The notes beneath the pieces are model-generated. The model worked only from the letters and a program-made list of their open reading frames with translations. It had not been told where the DNA came from and searched no databases. A DNA stretch of 64,000 nucleotides. It comes from CAYVLA01 sp964549615 [NCBI: uncultured Thermococci archaeon] (GTDB lineage: Archaea > CAYQAE01 > CAYVLA01). Below are positions 18,141-27,455 of this stretch, one piece after another. The position numbers and the translations under genes were made by a program. Position 1 is the stretch's first letter. Each line of letters starts with the position of its first letter. The stretch spans positions 62,001-126,000 of the forward strand of contig CAZJVP010000011.1 of the NCBI GenBank assembly GCA_964549615.1, read 5' to 3'.

Positions 18141-19133
18141 TTGTTGTTCTCCTCGACCCCAATGGATATGGTGACGGTCGCCGTCGAACTCGTGTCTATC
18201 CTCCTAGTAGCTACCATCGTCCTTCTGCTCCTGACGAGGCTGCTGCGAAGATCCCTAGCGCGCGTGGGCTTGGGTGACGAATGGGTCCGCGCGGGCAACT
18301 GGGCGCTTACCATCGCAGTGTACATCGTGGCCCTGGACGTGATACTGGAGCTCTTTCATTTCGATCTGAAGGCTTTCCTATTCTCCTCGCCGTATTCCTC
18401 TCCCGCCCAGGCGGGCTTGGTCGTCCTGGGGGCAACGATCCTCGCCAAGGTGCTCACGACGGCCTTGGAGAAATCGGCCAGCCGACTCGGCGTCGAGCTT
18501 ACCGTCCGCCGGACCGCGAACAGGGTTCTGACGACGGTCATCTACCTCGTCGCACTGGTGATAGTCTTCGCGATCTTCAAAATCAACCTGGGCGGATTGG
18601 TGACCGCCGGCGGGCTCGTCACCGCGGCCATAGTCTTCGCCACCGGACAGATAATAAACAACCTCGTCTCAGGCATCTTCATAGTCACAGGAAAGACCTT
18701 CGAGACCGGGGACGTCATACAGGTCGGCGCAGACAGGGGTCGCGTTGAGAAGGTGAGCATCAGGACTACCACGATAGTGACCGAGGACGGCAAGAACATG
18801 ATCATACCCAACCTACAGTTCGTCACAAGCCCGGTGATCAACTACACGAAGGCCAAGAAAGCGAACGTAAGGGTAGCCGTGAACTTCAACGTGAAAAGGG
18901 GGGCGAAGGATCTTCCGGAGGTGAAGAAGATCCTCAAGGACACGCTCGTGAAGTACTTCACTTACAGGGGAGTCAACAATCCTAGCCTCTTCCTGCGCGG
19001 GATCACGGCCGGGTTCTACTCCTTCACGGCTTATGTCTGGGTCAGTGAGCCTTCCAAGATCGACCGGATAACCGACGAGGTCCTTGAAAGGCTCAAGGCC
19101 GCCATGGACGCGGAGGGCCTGGAGTTCATCTAG
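18141..19133 (+). CDS. mscS: MscS-type mechanosensitive channel
   Basis: 330 residues. Several transmembrane helices (about 10-35, 50-70, 90-110, 130-150) are followed by the pore-lining TM3 region rich in Gly/Ala (GGLVTAGGLVTAAIVFATGQIINNLVSGIF). The MscS beta-domain then follows: ETGDVIQVGADRGRVEKVSIRTTTIVTEDGKNMIIPN. A C-terminal alpha/beta domain ends at LEFI. It opens under membrane tension to release solutes. The start is TTG 18141 with GAGGGAGG just upstream; ATG 18162 is an alternative. Confidence 0.92.
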   Translation: MLFSSTPMDMVTVAVELVSILLVATIVLLLLTRLLRRSLARVGLGDEWVRAGNWALTIAVYIVALDVILELFHFDLKAFLFSSPYSSPAQAGLVVLGATILAKVLTTALEKSASRLGVELTVRRTANRVLTTVIYLVALVIVFAIFKINLGGLVTAGGLVTAAIVFATGQIINNLVSGIFIVTGKTFETGDVIQVGADRGRVEKVSIRTTTIVTEDGKNMIIPNLQFVTSPVINYTKAKKANVRVAVNFNVKRGAKDLPEVKKILKDTLVKYFTYRGVNNPSLFLRGITAGFYSFTAYVWVSEPSKIDRITDEVLERLKAAMDAEGLEFI

Positions 19134-19231
19134 GCACTGTGCGCGATTTCCGGGGTTGGGTGTGTCGTCGTCGCAACAGGGAGGCAGATGTCGACGGATT
19201 TTTTGGAAAGGTCGTGGGCTGGCGGAAGGGC

Positions 19232-20404
19232 ATGGAAGCAAAAGCGATTGTGAAAAGGATTCTGGAAGAGTTCTGGAGGATACCCCTTTTCGACGTGCAC
19301 AGCCACTTTTGCTCGGAGTCCGGCCCAGTGGAAAGCGTCGACTCCTACATCGCAAACTGGACCCAGCCGGAGACCCGGCCACCGGAGGTCGAGGATCGGG
19401 GAATGGGAGCATGGCGGATGGAGCGGTGGCCCATGAAGAGATCGCTCTGGATGAGCCGTGCATTCCGAGCCGCGCTTGGTGAGCTCTACGGCACTGAAAA
19501 CGCGTTTGAGATCTGCAGGGCGATGAACGGGGTCAGGAATGGCGGCCTCCTGGCCGCTATCGACTGGATGCGACGCAAGGCCAACGTCGAGGTCATCGTC
19601 GTGGACTCCAACCCACAGCTTGCCTCGAGGGACAACCGCATCATCTCGACCTACCATCTCAACGCGAGGGTGATCCTTCACCGGGCATGCGACCTTGCCT
19701 CGGTGGTTGATGGACTTGAGGCCGAGATCGAGAGGGGCCGCAATGCGGGGTCGATGGGCTGCCTGAAGGTCGCAATGGCCTATGATCGGTCGCTGTGCAT
19801 CGAAGAGGCGGGTTACGAGGAGGCAGCGAGCGCGGCGCTCAAGGATCCCGCACATAGATCGCCGGATGAACAGAAGCTGGCCGAGGACTACCTCTATCGC
19901 CATTTCTTCAGCAAGGCTGCGGACTGGTCCATGCCGGTCGAAATCCATACGGGCTTCGGCTGGGCAATTCACGACCGGCCTCTCAGGCTGTCCGAGGCCG
20001 ATCCGGAGAACCTGCTGCCGATCTTGGAGGACGCAGGCTACCGAAAGACCAAGTTCGTGCTCTTCCACGGCGGCTACCCCTTCCTGAGCAAGATGGGCTA
20101 CATCGCCGGGACCTTCTCGAACGTGTATCTCGACTTCACATGTCTGTGTCCGGAGTCCTGGACGGTTCTCAAGCACGCGCTTCACGAGTGGATCGACATC
20201 GTGCCCATGGACAAGATCGTCACGGGCAGCGATGGAAGCTACGAGTGGCTGTACTTTGCCGCGAAGTACAATAGGGAGTGCCTTGCAGAGGTGCTCGGCG
20301 AGAAGGTCTGCTCCGAGCACATGGACCTGGACCTGGCCTTGGACGTTGGAAGGCATGTCCTCCGCGAGAATGCCCGCAGGGTGTTTGGGGCTGAAAGCTC
20401 GTAG
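19232..20404 (+). CDS. Amidohydrolase-superfamily metal-dependent hydrolase
   Basis: 390 residues from ATG 19232 with GGAAGGG close upstream. The TIM-barrel metal sites of the amidohydrolase_2 type are visible: D-V-H-S-H near residue 20, His in EIHTGFGW, His in LFHGGYPF and the final Asp in VTGSDGSYEW. The overall pattern (uronate-isomerase-like length, no carboxylated Lys obvious) is that of decarboxylases or lactonases of the ACMSD/TIM-barrel group, including 2-pyrone or sugar-lactone hydrolases. Substrate unknown; the catabolic setting hints at a sugar lactone or aromatic acid. Confidence 0.8.
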   Translation: MEAKAIVKRILEEFWRIPLFDVHSHFCSESGPVESVDSYIANWTQPETRPPEVEDRGMGAWRMERWPMKRSLWMSRAFRAALGELYGTENAFEICRAMNGVRNGGLLAAIDWMRRKANVEVIVVDSNPQLASRDNRIISTYHLNARVILHRACDLASVVDGLEAEIERGRNAGSMGCLKVAMAYDRSLCIEEAGYEEAASAALKDPAHRSPDEQKLAEDYLYRHFFSKAADWSMPVEIHTGFGWAIHDRPLRLSEADPENLLPILEDAGYRKTKFVLFHGGYPFLSKMGYIAGTFSNVYLDFTCLCPESWTVLKHALHEWIDIVPMDKIVTGSDGSYEWLYFAAKYNRECLAEVLGEKVCSEHMDLDLALDVGRHVLRENARRVFGAESS

Positions 20405-20470
20405 GGGCATGCGGGAGCGCGATGGCGCGGCCCTGCAAGGTCGCCCCCATAGGAGGGTTTCATGAGTAGG

Positions 20471-20683
20471 CTATCGCCGCGTCTCCTTGTCGGCGTTCAT
20501 CTGATCAACGTTGCCGGAGCGGCGTTGCGACCTCGAATACATGCATCCAAGCCTCTGGTGATAGGTCGGACATAGGTCTGGGTGATGGTCGGACACGTGA
20601 CCGCAGCTGCACCTGTAGTTGTTTTCTGAGGGGTCGTACTTCATCTGTATCTCGCCGCAGACCGGGCATCGCGCCTTCTTCAC
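20471..20683 (-). CDS. Small zinc-ribbon protein
   Basis: 70 residues: CPVCGEIQMKY...YRCSCGHV forms a compact zinc ribbon (about residues 6-29), followed by a Cys/His-rich stretch and a basic tail. GTG 20683 shares a base with the stop of the KaiC-like gene, so translation is probably coupled. Such ribbons can act as nucleic-acid or protein adaptors; no specific partner can be named other than the adjacent ATPase-like protein. Confidence 0.6.
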   Translation of the reverse strand: MKKARCPVCGEIQMKYDPSENNYRCSCGHVSDHHPDLCPTYHQRLGCMYSRSQRRSGNVDQMNADKETRR

Positions 20684-22164
20684 TACAACACCTCGCCCGC
20701 GATCCTAATGGATATGCCCATTCTCGATGACTGGTCGATGATTAAGAAGCTTTCCCCCGGCGCCTCCGCCTTCGGGGTCAACCTTGCTCCCAGCTTCTCG
20801 AAGTCTAGGACCACCTGCTCGTTCCGCTCCTTCCTCATCTTGAGGACGCAGTCGAAGAGCTCCTCAAAGATGAGCGGGCCCGTCTGGCCCTCGGATTCCG
20901 GAGGGTTGAATACGAAAAGCGAGGTGCAATCTCGGCTCCTCAGAAGGTGTATCATCTCGAGCATGAAGGGGTATATCTTCTCCGTTGGGGACGACGCGGT
21001 GTAGGCGGAGAGGACGTCCACCAGCGCCCTTTTCCTTTCGGTCCCCATCGAGTCCAACGCCCTGGAGATCGCCACGTTTACGACCGACGGATCCACGGGG
21101 GAAATGATCGTGTCTCCGCGCGTCTCCAGGGCCGGGATCTCCTTGAACCGGGCCGTGTAGCAGTCCACAAGCTTGAGTTCACCCGGCATTCCCTTCACCT
21201 TAAGATCCGTCGCTATCTGGTCCGGGGAGCGGGTTGCCGAGACGACCAGGCATCCATCGCCGTTCCGCATGCCAGCCCTTATGAAGGCTAGGGCCATGCG
21301 CTCACGTTCGCCGATCGGACTGCCGAGGACAAGGACCGCTACCCCGTTAGGCAGCCCTCCTCCCAGGGCCTTGTCCAAGCTCACCAATCCGGTTGAAGTT
21401 CTATCGGTGAGTAGCCCTCCGGCCAGTCGGAAGAAGAGGCCCTCGTCTATGAGGAAGTCCCTGTACCTGTTGACGGTACCTCCGCACCTTGCCCTAAGTG
21501 CAGTTGCGAGGTCCTTGCGGTGCTGCACGTTTCCTGCAGAGGCGAAGTGCTCGACCAAGCCATCCAGAAAACGAACCAGCGGCTCTGGGTCCAACCTAGA
21601 CCCGCCTATTCTCAGGATCGTTTCCATGTCAAGTTTAAGCTCTCCGCGTTTTGTGAAGTGGGCGCGGGCTAGGACGGGGTTCGTGAGCGAGACGCGATCG
21701 AGCACGCTGTTGAGCTTCTGTTCTCCCTCGATGGCGACGATGGGCTTGGCCAGATCCTCGTATATCTGACCGAAGAAGCTTATCATGATGTGATTCTCGG
21801 AGGGCAGCGGGAACCCGGGATCGAAATCTCCTGTGGTGGCGATCTCCTCCATCCTCCTCCGGTTTTTTTCTCCCCAGTAGAGGAAGAATGGGAATCCGAA
21901 TGACTGTATGAGGAGGAAGGAAGCCGCTCTTCCGGGGTCTCCGTCAGGGTAGCCGGAGAAGAGGATGAGAGATGAGCCGAGAACTAGGACGACCGGTGGC
22001 AGCATGGCGAGGTGGCAGGGGTACCTCGTCCTGGCGTAGGATTGGAGGAACCCGGCTACCCCTATGGCCAGCACAGTTATCGCTAAGACCTCACCCGACG
22101 CTGCTAGGGGGCTCAGCAAGCCTCCACCTCCTGCCGTAGATGAAGTGGTCAAGCAGCAAGGCAT
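20683..22164 (-). CDS. Membrane KaiC-like protein with degenerate P-loop
   Basis: 493 residues. Three hydrophobic segments (about 25-45, 53-71, 80-97) precede a helical region and a KaiC/RecA-like domain from about residue 257 (STGLVSLDKALGGGLPNG). The P-loop position reads VLVLGSPIGERERMA (277-291), lacking the GxGKT lysine and threonine, so ATP hydrolysis of the usual kind is unlikely. The rest of the fold is kept (KLVDCYTARFKE, ALVDVLSAYTASSP, SLFVFNPPE). The start overlaps the upstream membrane-protein gene by 74 nt; a later GTG (about 22074) would avoid this but trims the first helix. It belongs to the signalling-type KaiC/DUF-like proteins of archaea. Confidence 0.75.
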   Translation of the reverse strand: MPCCLTTSSTAGGGGLLSPLAASGEVLAITVLAIGVAGFLQSYARTRYPCHLAMLPPVVLVLGSSLILFSGYPDGDPGRAASFLLIQSFGFPFFLYWGEKNRRRMEEIATTGDFDPGFPLPSENHIMISFFGQIYEDLAKPIVAIEGEQKLNSVLDRVSLTNPVLARAHFTKRGELKLDMETILRIGGSRLDPEPLVRFLDGLVEHFASAGNVQHRKDLATALRARCGGTVNRYRDFLIDEGLFFRLAGGLLTDRTSTGLVSLDKALGGGLPNGVAVLVLGSPIGERERMALAFIRAGMRNGDGCLVVSATRSPDQIATDLKVKGMPGELKLVDCYTARFKEIPALETRGDTIISPVDPSVVNVAISRALDSMGTERKRALVDVLSAYTASSPTEKIYPFMLEMIHLLRSRDCTSLFVFNPPESEGQTGPLIFEELFDCVLKMRKERNEQVVLDFEKLGARLTPKAEAPGESFLIIDQSSRMGISIRIAGEVL

Positions 22165-22510
22165 TAGATCCTTGGGCGAACAGGATGCCTAGCACTATCA
22201 GGAAGGCGCCCAACAGACCCACACCGTTTGCCTTGACGAGGAATGATATCGCAACGCATGCGTATCCAGGGAGGAGGAGGGCGAAGGCGAACGTGTACAA
22301 GATCGAGGCCTCCGGCATCCCCCCCATCAGCCTGTCAATTCTTCGGTACTGCCATATGAGGTTGTAGAAGAAGACGCCGATCGAGAGGACGCTCAGCACG
22401 ACGACTGCTAGGCCTAGGGTAGTGGTCCGTGATGCCAGCGCAATCGAGATGGCCAGGACAAGCAGAGTTATCAATATGCTTGGATATATTCTCGGCCGCG
22501 TTTTGCCCAC
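22091..22510 (-). CDS. Four-helix membrane protein of unknown function
   Basis: 139 residues from GTG 22510. Four hydrophobic segments (ILITLLVLAISIALA; LAVVVLSVLSIGVFF; ILYTFAFALLLPGYACVAISF; GLLGAFLIVLGILFAQG) end in a short basic tail. The longer frame back to 22723 is not credible. TTTATAAC on the minus strand (22550-22557) gives a transcript start about 17 nt before the GTG. It overlaps the KaiC-like gene, and the three genes (this, KaiC-like, zinc ribbon) form an operon. Confidence 0.6.
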   Translation of the reverse strand: MGKTRPRIYPSILITLLVLAISIALASRTTTLGLAVVVLSVLSIGVFFYNLIWQYRRIDRLMGGMPEASILYTFAFALLLPGYACVAISFLVKANGVGLLGAFLIVLGILFAQGSNALLLDHFIYGRRWRLAEPPSSVG

Positions 22511-22546
22511 CTCACAACACGGCGCCCAATCTAATTTGGTGGTTGC

Positions 22547-22558
22547 AAAGTTATAAAT
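22547..22558. promoter_or_regulatory. Shared, near-palindromic TATA box (divergent promoter)
   Basis: On the plus strand TTATAAAT (22551-22558) reads toward UbiA; on the minus strand TTTATAAC (22550-22557) reads toward the membrane/KaiC-like operon. The minus-strand spacing is good (transcript start near 22527, GTG at 22510). The plus side leaves a leader of about 170 nt before ATG 22755. Confidence 0.5.
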
Positions 22559-22754
22559 GCTGCTGCAAAAAGCTCGAGAAAAATGGAAAAATGCAGAAAC
22601 TAGGCGCGCTTGTGCGCGGTGGGGAATGTTCCCCTCCCGTAGTACGGGCGGCGGGTTGTCGAAACTTGCTGGGCGTTGGCGGAGCGCTTCACTTCTGGAG
22701 CGGGTTGGGGTTACGGGCAGCATACTTTTCAGCGCCCGAGCACCCAGCGGTGCG

Positions 22755-23651
22755 ATGGGTAACCGGACCGAAGGGCAGGGGTCATTGTCAGCGAGTCGGT
22801 TACTCGCCTGGGTCAGGATGTTGAGGCTCCCGACCGGCCTTGTCTCGCCCTCGATGGCCCTTGCGGGGTCGCTCCTCTCGCCTGCCCCTCCGGGAGGGCT
22901 TTGGGGAACTCTTGTTCCCGTCGGCGCGATGACGGCGCTCTCGTTCTCTGCCTACATGTTCAACGATCTCTTCGACCTCGAGGTCGATAGGATAAGCAAT
23001 CCTGCCCGCCCGCTGCCTTCGGGCAGGCTCTCATCGCGCGAAGTCGTTTGCGTTGCATCGATGCTCTTGGTTGCCGGCTTCATGATCGTCTTGGTGTGGG
23101 GATCGCTCGCATCGCTTTCGATGGCGCTGGCCCTCTGCGCATTCGTGTTCGTTTACTCTGCGCCTCCCATCCGCCTGAGGAGGTTCTTCTTGGCACCCTA
23201 CTTCACCATAGCGACCTCGGCCTCGCTGTCCTTCTTGGTGGCCCACCTGTTCTGGGGCGGTGATCCGAGCGGCGCCTCGATAACGGGCGCCATCCTCGTC
23301 TTCGGGTATGGATCTGGATCATGCATGGTGAAGGAGTTCAAGGACATCGAGGGAGACTCCCGGATGGGCGTGCGATCCCTTCCCGTTGCGCTGGGCCTTC
23401 AGAAGGCCGTGCGGGTGACGATACCCGCTTACCTTGGGTCGTGCCTGCTTCTACTTCCCTTCTACTGGCTCTTCGATCTAAGTCCGCTCTTCTTGCCCAT
23501 CTTCGGGGCCGTATTCCTTGCGAAATGCAAGACATCCTACGACCTGGCCAGGAACCCGTTTGACATCGGTAGAAGGATCCGCATACTGACCGTCGAGGTG
23601 GTCTCGACGGTCCTGCTCTTCCTCGGCATCGCGGCAGGCGCCCTTGTTTGA
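22755..23651 (+). CDS. UbiA-family prenyltransferase (geranylgeranylglycerol-phosphate-type)
   Basis: 298 residues from ATG 22755, the usual size; the upstream frame to 22557 has little protein character. Both Asp-rich motifs for Mg-diphosphate binding are present: NDLFDLEVD with an RPLPSGRLS loop, and KDIEGDSRMGVRSLPV. About eight to nine hydrophobic helices are seen. In archaea this type adds the second geranylgeranyl chain in ether-lipid synthesis (digeranylgeranylglyceryl phosphate synthase), but quinone prenylation is a known alternative for the same fold. It acts in the membrane. Confidence 0.85.
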   Translation: MGNRTEGQGSLSASRLLAWVRMLRLPTGLVSPSMALAGSLLSPAPPGGLWGTLVPVGAMTALSFSAYMFNDLFDLEVDRISNPARPLPSGRLSSREVVCVASMLLVAGFMIVLVWGSLASLSMALALCAFVFVYSAPPIRLRRFFLAPYFTIATSASLSFLVAHLFWGGDPSGASITGAILVFGYGSGSCMVKEFKDIEGDSRMGVRSLPVALGLQKAVRVTIPAYLGSCLLLLPFYWLFDLSPLFLPIFGAVFLAKCKTSYDLARNPFDIGRRIRILTVEVVSTVLLFLGIAAGALV

Positions 23652-23863
23652 CGAGAGAAAGGAAATCGTGACGGACGGCCCGGGAAAGCACGGAAGAAGG
23701 TTCGTTCATCCATTGGCAAGCCCTAGGGAACTGCATGCGCCGATGGTCGGGAGCGTCTTGTTCTACTGCCTCGTGATCGCCTTTTCCGGCGACTTGGGTC
23801 CTCTCAAAGCGGTAGTCTCTGGCCCTTTGCGGTCGTCACGGCGGGCGTACGAGGAGTTTCATA

Positions 23864-25042
23864 TCATTGGCAGTTAGCGGACTCTTTTGCCGCTTTCAGG
23901 AAGGTCTGGATGTGTGTCTCGGGCACTGCAGCGTCAATGACCCCGCTGCTCAAGGTCCATCCTCCCTCACGCCCCATGGCATCGATGACCCTGCTGACCT
24001 CCGCTCTAATGGTTGCCTCGCTGACCAGCCTGCCGGGGGCAATGAAGACGGAGAACCTCACCCGCTTGGGGCCGAAGACCGACTTGAACCTCGAGAGGTT
24101 GGACGAGCTAACCAAGCTACTGAAATGGCCCACCGGGATCCTCTGGAAGAGGTCGATGAATTCATCCATCACGTCCTGGGTCTCGAAGCTCCACCTCGTC
24201 CATCCGCATTTTCGTGCGTAGGCCTGGTAGCAGGGCAGGACGTACCGCTCCACCAACGCGGGGGAGAAGTAGGCAAGCGGATTGTCGTAGAAGTGTCCTT
24301 GAGAACTGTCGCCCTCGTATTCGATGCCCCACATCTGGCGGTAGTAGCGCCTGATCGCGTCGTAGACGTCCAGCATCTTGTTCATGAGTTTGTGGACGAT
24401 CGGGGGGTCGGTGTACATGTCCCTGATGAGTTGCCTTATGCCCCGGGCGTAGGCCGCCATCTGAAGTGGCCCGCCATCGCCACCCTGGATCCTCACGCTG
24501 ATCAGATCGCCGACCAGCTTCTCGATCACCTCCATCATCTGCAGGGTCTGTGGCATGAGGCCTGCCTTGGGTATGTCGGGGGTGACGAAGTCGTCTATCT
24601 TCTCCTTGGAATCAAGAACCCTGTGGCTCAAGTCGAGCCAGGCGAAATCATCCTCGGGGAAGACGCACCTACAGCCCACTATCGAGGGGTGCAGCACCAC
24701 GCCTCCCAGCGGGCCGACCTCGCCCGAGGTCACCCACGGACGGTCGTCATCGAACTCCCTGAAGGAGTCGATTTGGGTCCTGAGCTGGTACTCGACGAGA
24801 AGCCGGGGATCCTTCCAGTACCTGCCGATCGCTATGTGGTACCTCCTCCTGAAGTACCAGTTCGACCAGACGGGGCTGAGGTCGACTGTGACGGGGATCC
24901 TATCGGGCTTCTCGAAATTGCGGGATGCATCAAGTCGAATCCTTGCGGATTCCAATCTCTCTTTGCTTTCCTTCTCAAGCTTGGTGGCCTCGCGCAGAAG
25001 GCGTTCCACGTTCTTCCTGAACGCTGCGTCCGAACTCAACAT
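23864..25042 (-). CDS. Uroporphyrinogen decarboxylase-like (URO-D family) methyltransferase-type protein
   Basis: 392 residues with ATG 25042 preceded by GAGGCG. The pattern is that of the URO-D/MtaA-like superfamily outside haem synthesis: an N-terminal helical region, DRIPVTVDLSPVWSNWYF, then a barrel with VRIQGGDGGPLQMAAYARGIRQLIRDMYTDPP and a C-terminal GGWTLSSGVIDAAVPETHIQTF. Many members move methyl groups from corrinoid proteins or act on O-methylated compounds; no corrinoid protein is adjacent. A decarboxylase role is less likely without haem genes. Confidence 0.75.
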   Translation of the reverse strand: MLSSDAAFRKNVERLLREATKLEKESKERLESARIRLDASRNFEKPDRIPVTVDLSPVWSNWYFRRRYHIAIGRYWKDPRLLVEYQLRTQIDSFREFDDDRPWVTSGEVGPLGGVVLHPSIVGCRCVFPEDDFAWLDLSHRVLDSKEKIDDFVTPDIPKAGLMPQTLQMMEVIEKLVGDLISVRIQGGDGGPLQMAAYARGIRQLIRDMYTDPPIVHKLMNKMLDVYDAIRRYYRQMWGIEYEGDSSQGHFYDNPLAYFSPALVERYVLPCYQAYARKCGWTRWSFETQDVMDEFIDLFQRIPVGHFSSLVSSSNLSRFKSVFGPKRVRFSVFIAPGRLVSEATIRAEVSRVIDAMGREGGWTLSSGVIDAAVPETHIQTFLKAAKESANCQ

Positions 25043-25403
25043 TTTTTCGCCTCGCTCGTGCTGGACTGGGTGATCGGCGCTGTATCGCGCTGCCTGGTTG
25101 TCCGCCCGTCAAGCTAATGAATGTGACAACGAGACCCCAATGCGGCTTGCACGAAACGAGAAGTAGCAGATCATATGGACAATCCGTCCATCCCACATTG
25201 CGCCCAAGCTAATTGGGAACATCGGAACCACCACATAGGAGTCTCCGGCAGCAGGACCTAAAGATGGGCCGGAATAAGGCCCCACGATCGTATGCGCTCA
25301 GTTGGTCTGGTGGTTGAGATTTATTAGAGCCGTTGCGGAGAGGATCAAAGGTTTCTGGGAAGAGTTGCACGGAATTCTCTTTGCAGTCAAGTGCCACGGA
25401 ATT
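25043..25403. other. Intergenic region with candidate promoter
   Basis: About 360 nt between the URO-D-like gene and the secreted TIM-barrel gene. TTTATTAG at 25320-25327 is a plausible TATA box for the downstream gene. No other gene is seen. Confidence 0.4.
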
Positions 25404-27455
25404 GTGGGGCGTTCCCTGATTATAGCGAGCCTCGTACTGTTAGTCGTAAATGGTGCCCATTGCGCCCTGGGAGAGGACCAAGTTGGTTGCAGGGTCTCCT
25501 TTGTGAATCAAACCTTGATGGTTGACGGAAAACCATTCTTCATGCTGGCAACAATCTGGGGCAACCAGAGCCTAGAGCCAATCGCTGAACGCCATCTCAA
25601 CACGGTTTTCTTCTGGACGTCAAGCTACCTGCGGAGCGCAATAGATCAGGCGAAGGCGCTAGGGCTAATGCTAGTTCCCTACATACACTCCCCACACCTC
25701 TACAGCGGCAAACTCACCATGGAGGACGTGGCGCGGTTCGTCTTGGAGCTTGAGAACGAGACCCAGATCCTTGCGTGGAACATCGGCGACGACTTCGGCA
25801 CGGCCGATGTCCCTCTCGCCAAGGAGGTCTATGAGCTCGTCAAGTCCATCGATCCCCAGAGGCCAGTGATGCTCGATGGGCCGATGGAGGGCAACTGGAG
25901 CTTTGTCGATATGTACTGCACGTACAACTACCCGCTTCTCAAGGGGAACTATACCCCGGGAATGCCGGGGCTAAGAGGCAACGAGGACAACCTAGAGGTG
26001 TACGGAGACTATCTAGACAGGGCCAGATCTTCCCAGGGGCAGGGCCGGTACTTCTGGACCTGGCTTCAGGCACACACGCAGTATTGGTACACCCACAACC
26101 TCTTGGGCGGACCGCCGGCGGCGCACAGGCCCAGCAGGTTTCCCGATCCCTCCCATATCAGAATCCTGACCTACACGGCCATATCGCATGGCGTCAGGGG
26201 CATAATCTATTACACCTATAAGTTCTTCTGGGACGACTGGTACGGACGCGACAGGTTCGCGGAGGTCGGCGTGATAGGTGCTGAGATCGAGATCGTCGGA
26301 CCATACCTGGCAGCCGGCCGCCTGTCGACAAACCTTCCCACGGATTCTAAAGACCTACAGGTCTCATCGTTCGAATACGACGGTGACGTGTTGCTCGTCC
26401 TTGCGATGATGAGGCCTTACTACTCCTACAGCATAGACGAGGGGCTGGTGGAGAACGTGTCCATATACCTTCCGTTCTCGGCGGAAGGGATATCCGCGTA
26501 TTCGATAAGCTTTCCAAGAGTGACCCCTCTCAAGCTCATTCCTGAAACGGCGGCTTCCTCCATCCTTATCATCCCGCGGGTGGAGCTAACGGACTTGGTA
26601 CTTCTGACCTCTTCACCCGACAAGATCCTGAGAATCGAGAACCAGCTTCTCTGCCTGCTTCCTGATGCAGCACGCTTCGCGGTAGAGGCCCTGGATGCCC
26701 AGATCGAGAAGGTGGGCCAGATCTGGTCCGAGCTTAGGCGGCTTGGCATAAATCCCCCCGGCTTGGACGACCTTTTCAGGCATGCCGAGGAAATGCATGC
26801 CCAGAGCGGCGAGCTCATTTCCCGTCAAAGGTACGCAGAGGCCTATGAAGCCGCCAGGGCAGGCCAGAGGCTTCTAAGGTCACTGACAGATTCCTGTTGG
26901 AAGCTGTTCAGGCCGATGTACCATGACCCCCAGACACCAGCCCAGTTCAGGAAATACCTGATCGACTACTACGTGCTGCCCCTCTTCTACACAACCGCCT
27001 TGGAAGGCCTAAAGGAAGAAATCCAAGAACAGAACCAACTGCTGGACGAGCTGGTCAGTTTCGGTGTGGATGTGTCCGAGGAAAGGCGCCACCTAGCAAA
27101 GTTGAACAGGACATGGCTGGAAGACAGCAACACAAACCTCTCGTCGCTGGTGCACGAGGTGTGGGGGCTGAGATACTCCTTGGAAAGGCTTAAGGCCGAG
27201 ACCTATGTACGCGCCGCGGAACAGGCCATCGAATCTGCGAAAACGCTTGGGATCGACACATCCCGATATGAAATCTTCCTCTCTAGGGCCAAGATCTCCC
27301 TGCAGGAAGGGTTGTTCGAATCCGCAGTCACCTTGGCCTCCTATCCTCTTCAGCTATCGCAACAGATCCGCGAGCCGTTTATGGCCGCTGCACTGGTCCA
27401 GATCCTCGTTTTTCTCATGCTCCCACTGGCGCGAGCGGAACCGGATCACCCTTGA
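25404..27455 (+). CDS. Secreted TIM-barrel hydrolase-like protein with helical C-terminal region
   Basis: 683 residues from GTG 25404; the frame is open to 25302, but a TATA-like box lies inside that part and the signal peptide (GRSLIIASLVLLVVNGAHC) begins cleanly here. The ectodomain opens VSFVNQTLMVDGKPFFMLATIWG, as in GH2/GH5-like and beta-agarase-like barrels. It continues with ILAWNIGDDFG, PVMLDGPMEGNW, GRYFWTWLQAHTQYWY and a final GIIYYTYKFFWDDW. After a small beta domain comes a long helical region (about 430-650) with repeated amphipathic hairpins, then a weak hydrophobic segment near the end. It is likely tethered at the cell surface; sugar specificity unknown. Confidence 0.65.
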   Translation: MGRSLIIASLVLLVVNGAHCALGEDQVGCRVSFVNQTLMVDGKPFFMLATIWGNQSLEPIAERHLNTVFFWTSSYLRSAIDQAKALGLMLVPYIHSPHLYSGKLTMEDVARFVLELENETQILAWNIGDDFGTADVPLAKEVYELVKSIDPQRPVMLDGPMEGNWSFVDMYCTYNYPLLKGNYTPGMPGLRGNEDNLEVYGDYLDRARSSQGQGRYFWTWLQAHTQYWYTHNLLGGPPAAHRPSRFPDPSHIRILTYTAISHGVRGIIYYTYKFFWDDWYGRDRFAEVGVIGAEIEIVGPYLAAGRLSTNLPTDSKDLQVSSFEYDGDVLLVLAMMRPYYSYSIDEGLVENVSIYLPFSAEGISAYSISFPRVTPLKLIPETAASSILIIPRVELTDLVLLTSSPDKILRIENQLLCLLPDAARFAVEALDAQIEKVGQIWSELRRLGINPPGLDDLFRHAEEMHAQSGELISRQRYAEAYEAARAGQRLLRSLTDSCWKLFRPMYHDPQTPAQFRKYLIDYYVLPLFYTTALEGLKEEIQEQNQLLDELVSFGVDVSEERRHLAKLNRTWLEDSNTNLSSLVHEVWGLRYSLERLKAETYVRAAEQAIESAKTLGIDTSRYEIFLSRAKISLQEGLFESAVTLASYPLQLSQQIREPFMAAALVQILVFLMLPLARAEPDHP

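Noticed and set aside
19130-20410. Minus-strand open frame of more than 400 codons opposite the amidohydrolase
   Set aside because: Shadow frame; no domains, and the plus strand has the metal-binding residues.
23867-25117. Plus-strand open frame of more than 400 codons opposite the URO-D-like gene
   Set aside because: Shadow; composition is Val/Pro/Asp/His-rich without known motifs, while the minus strand carries the family pattern.
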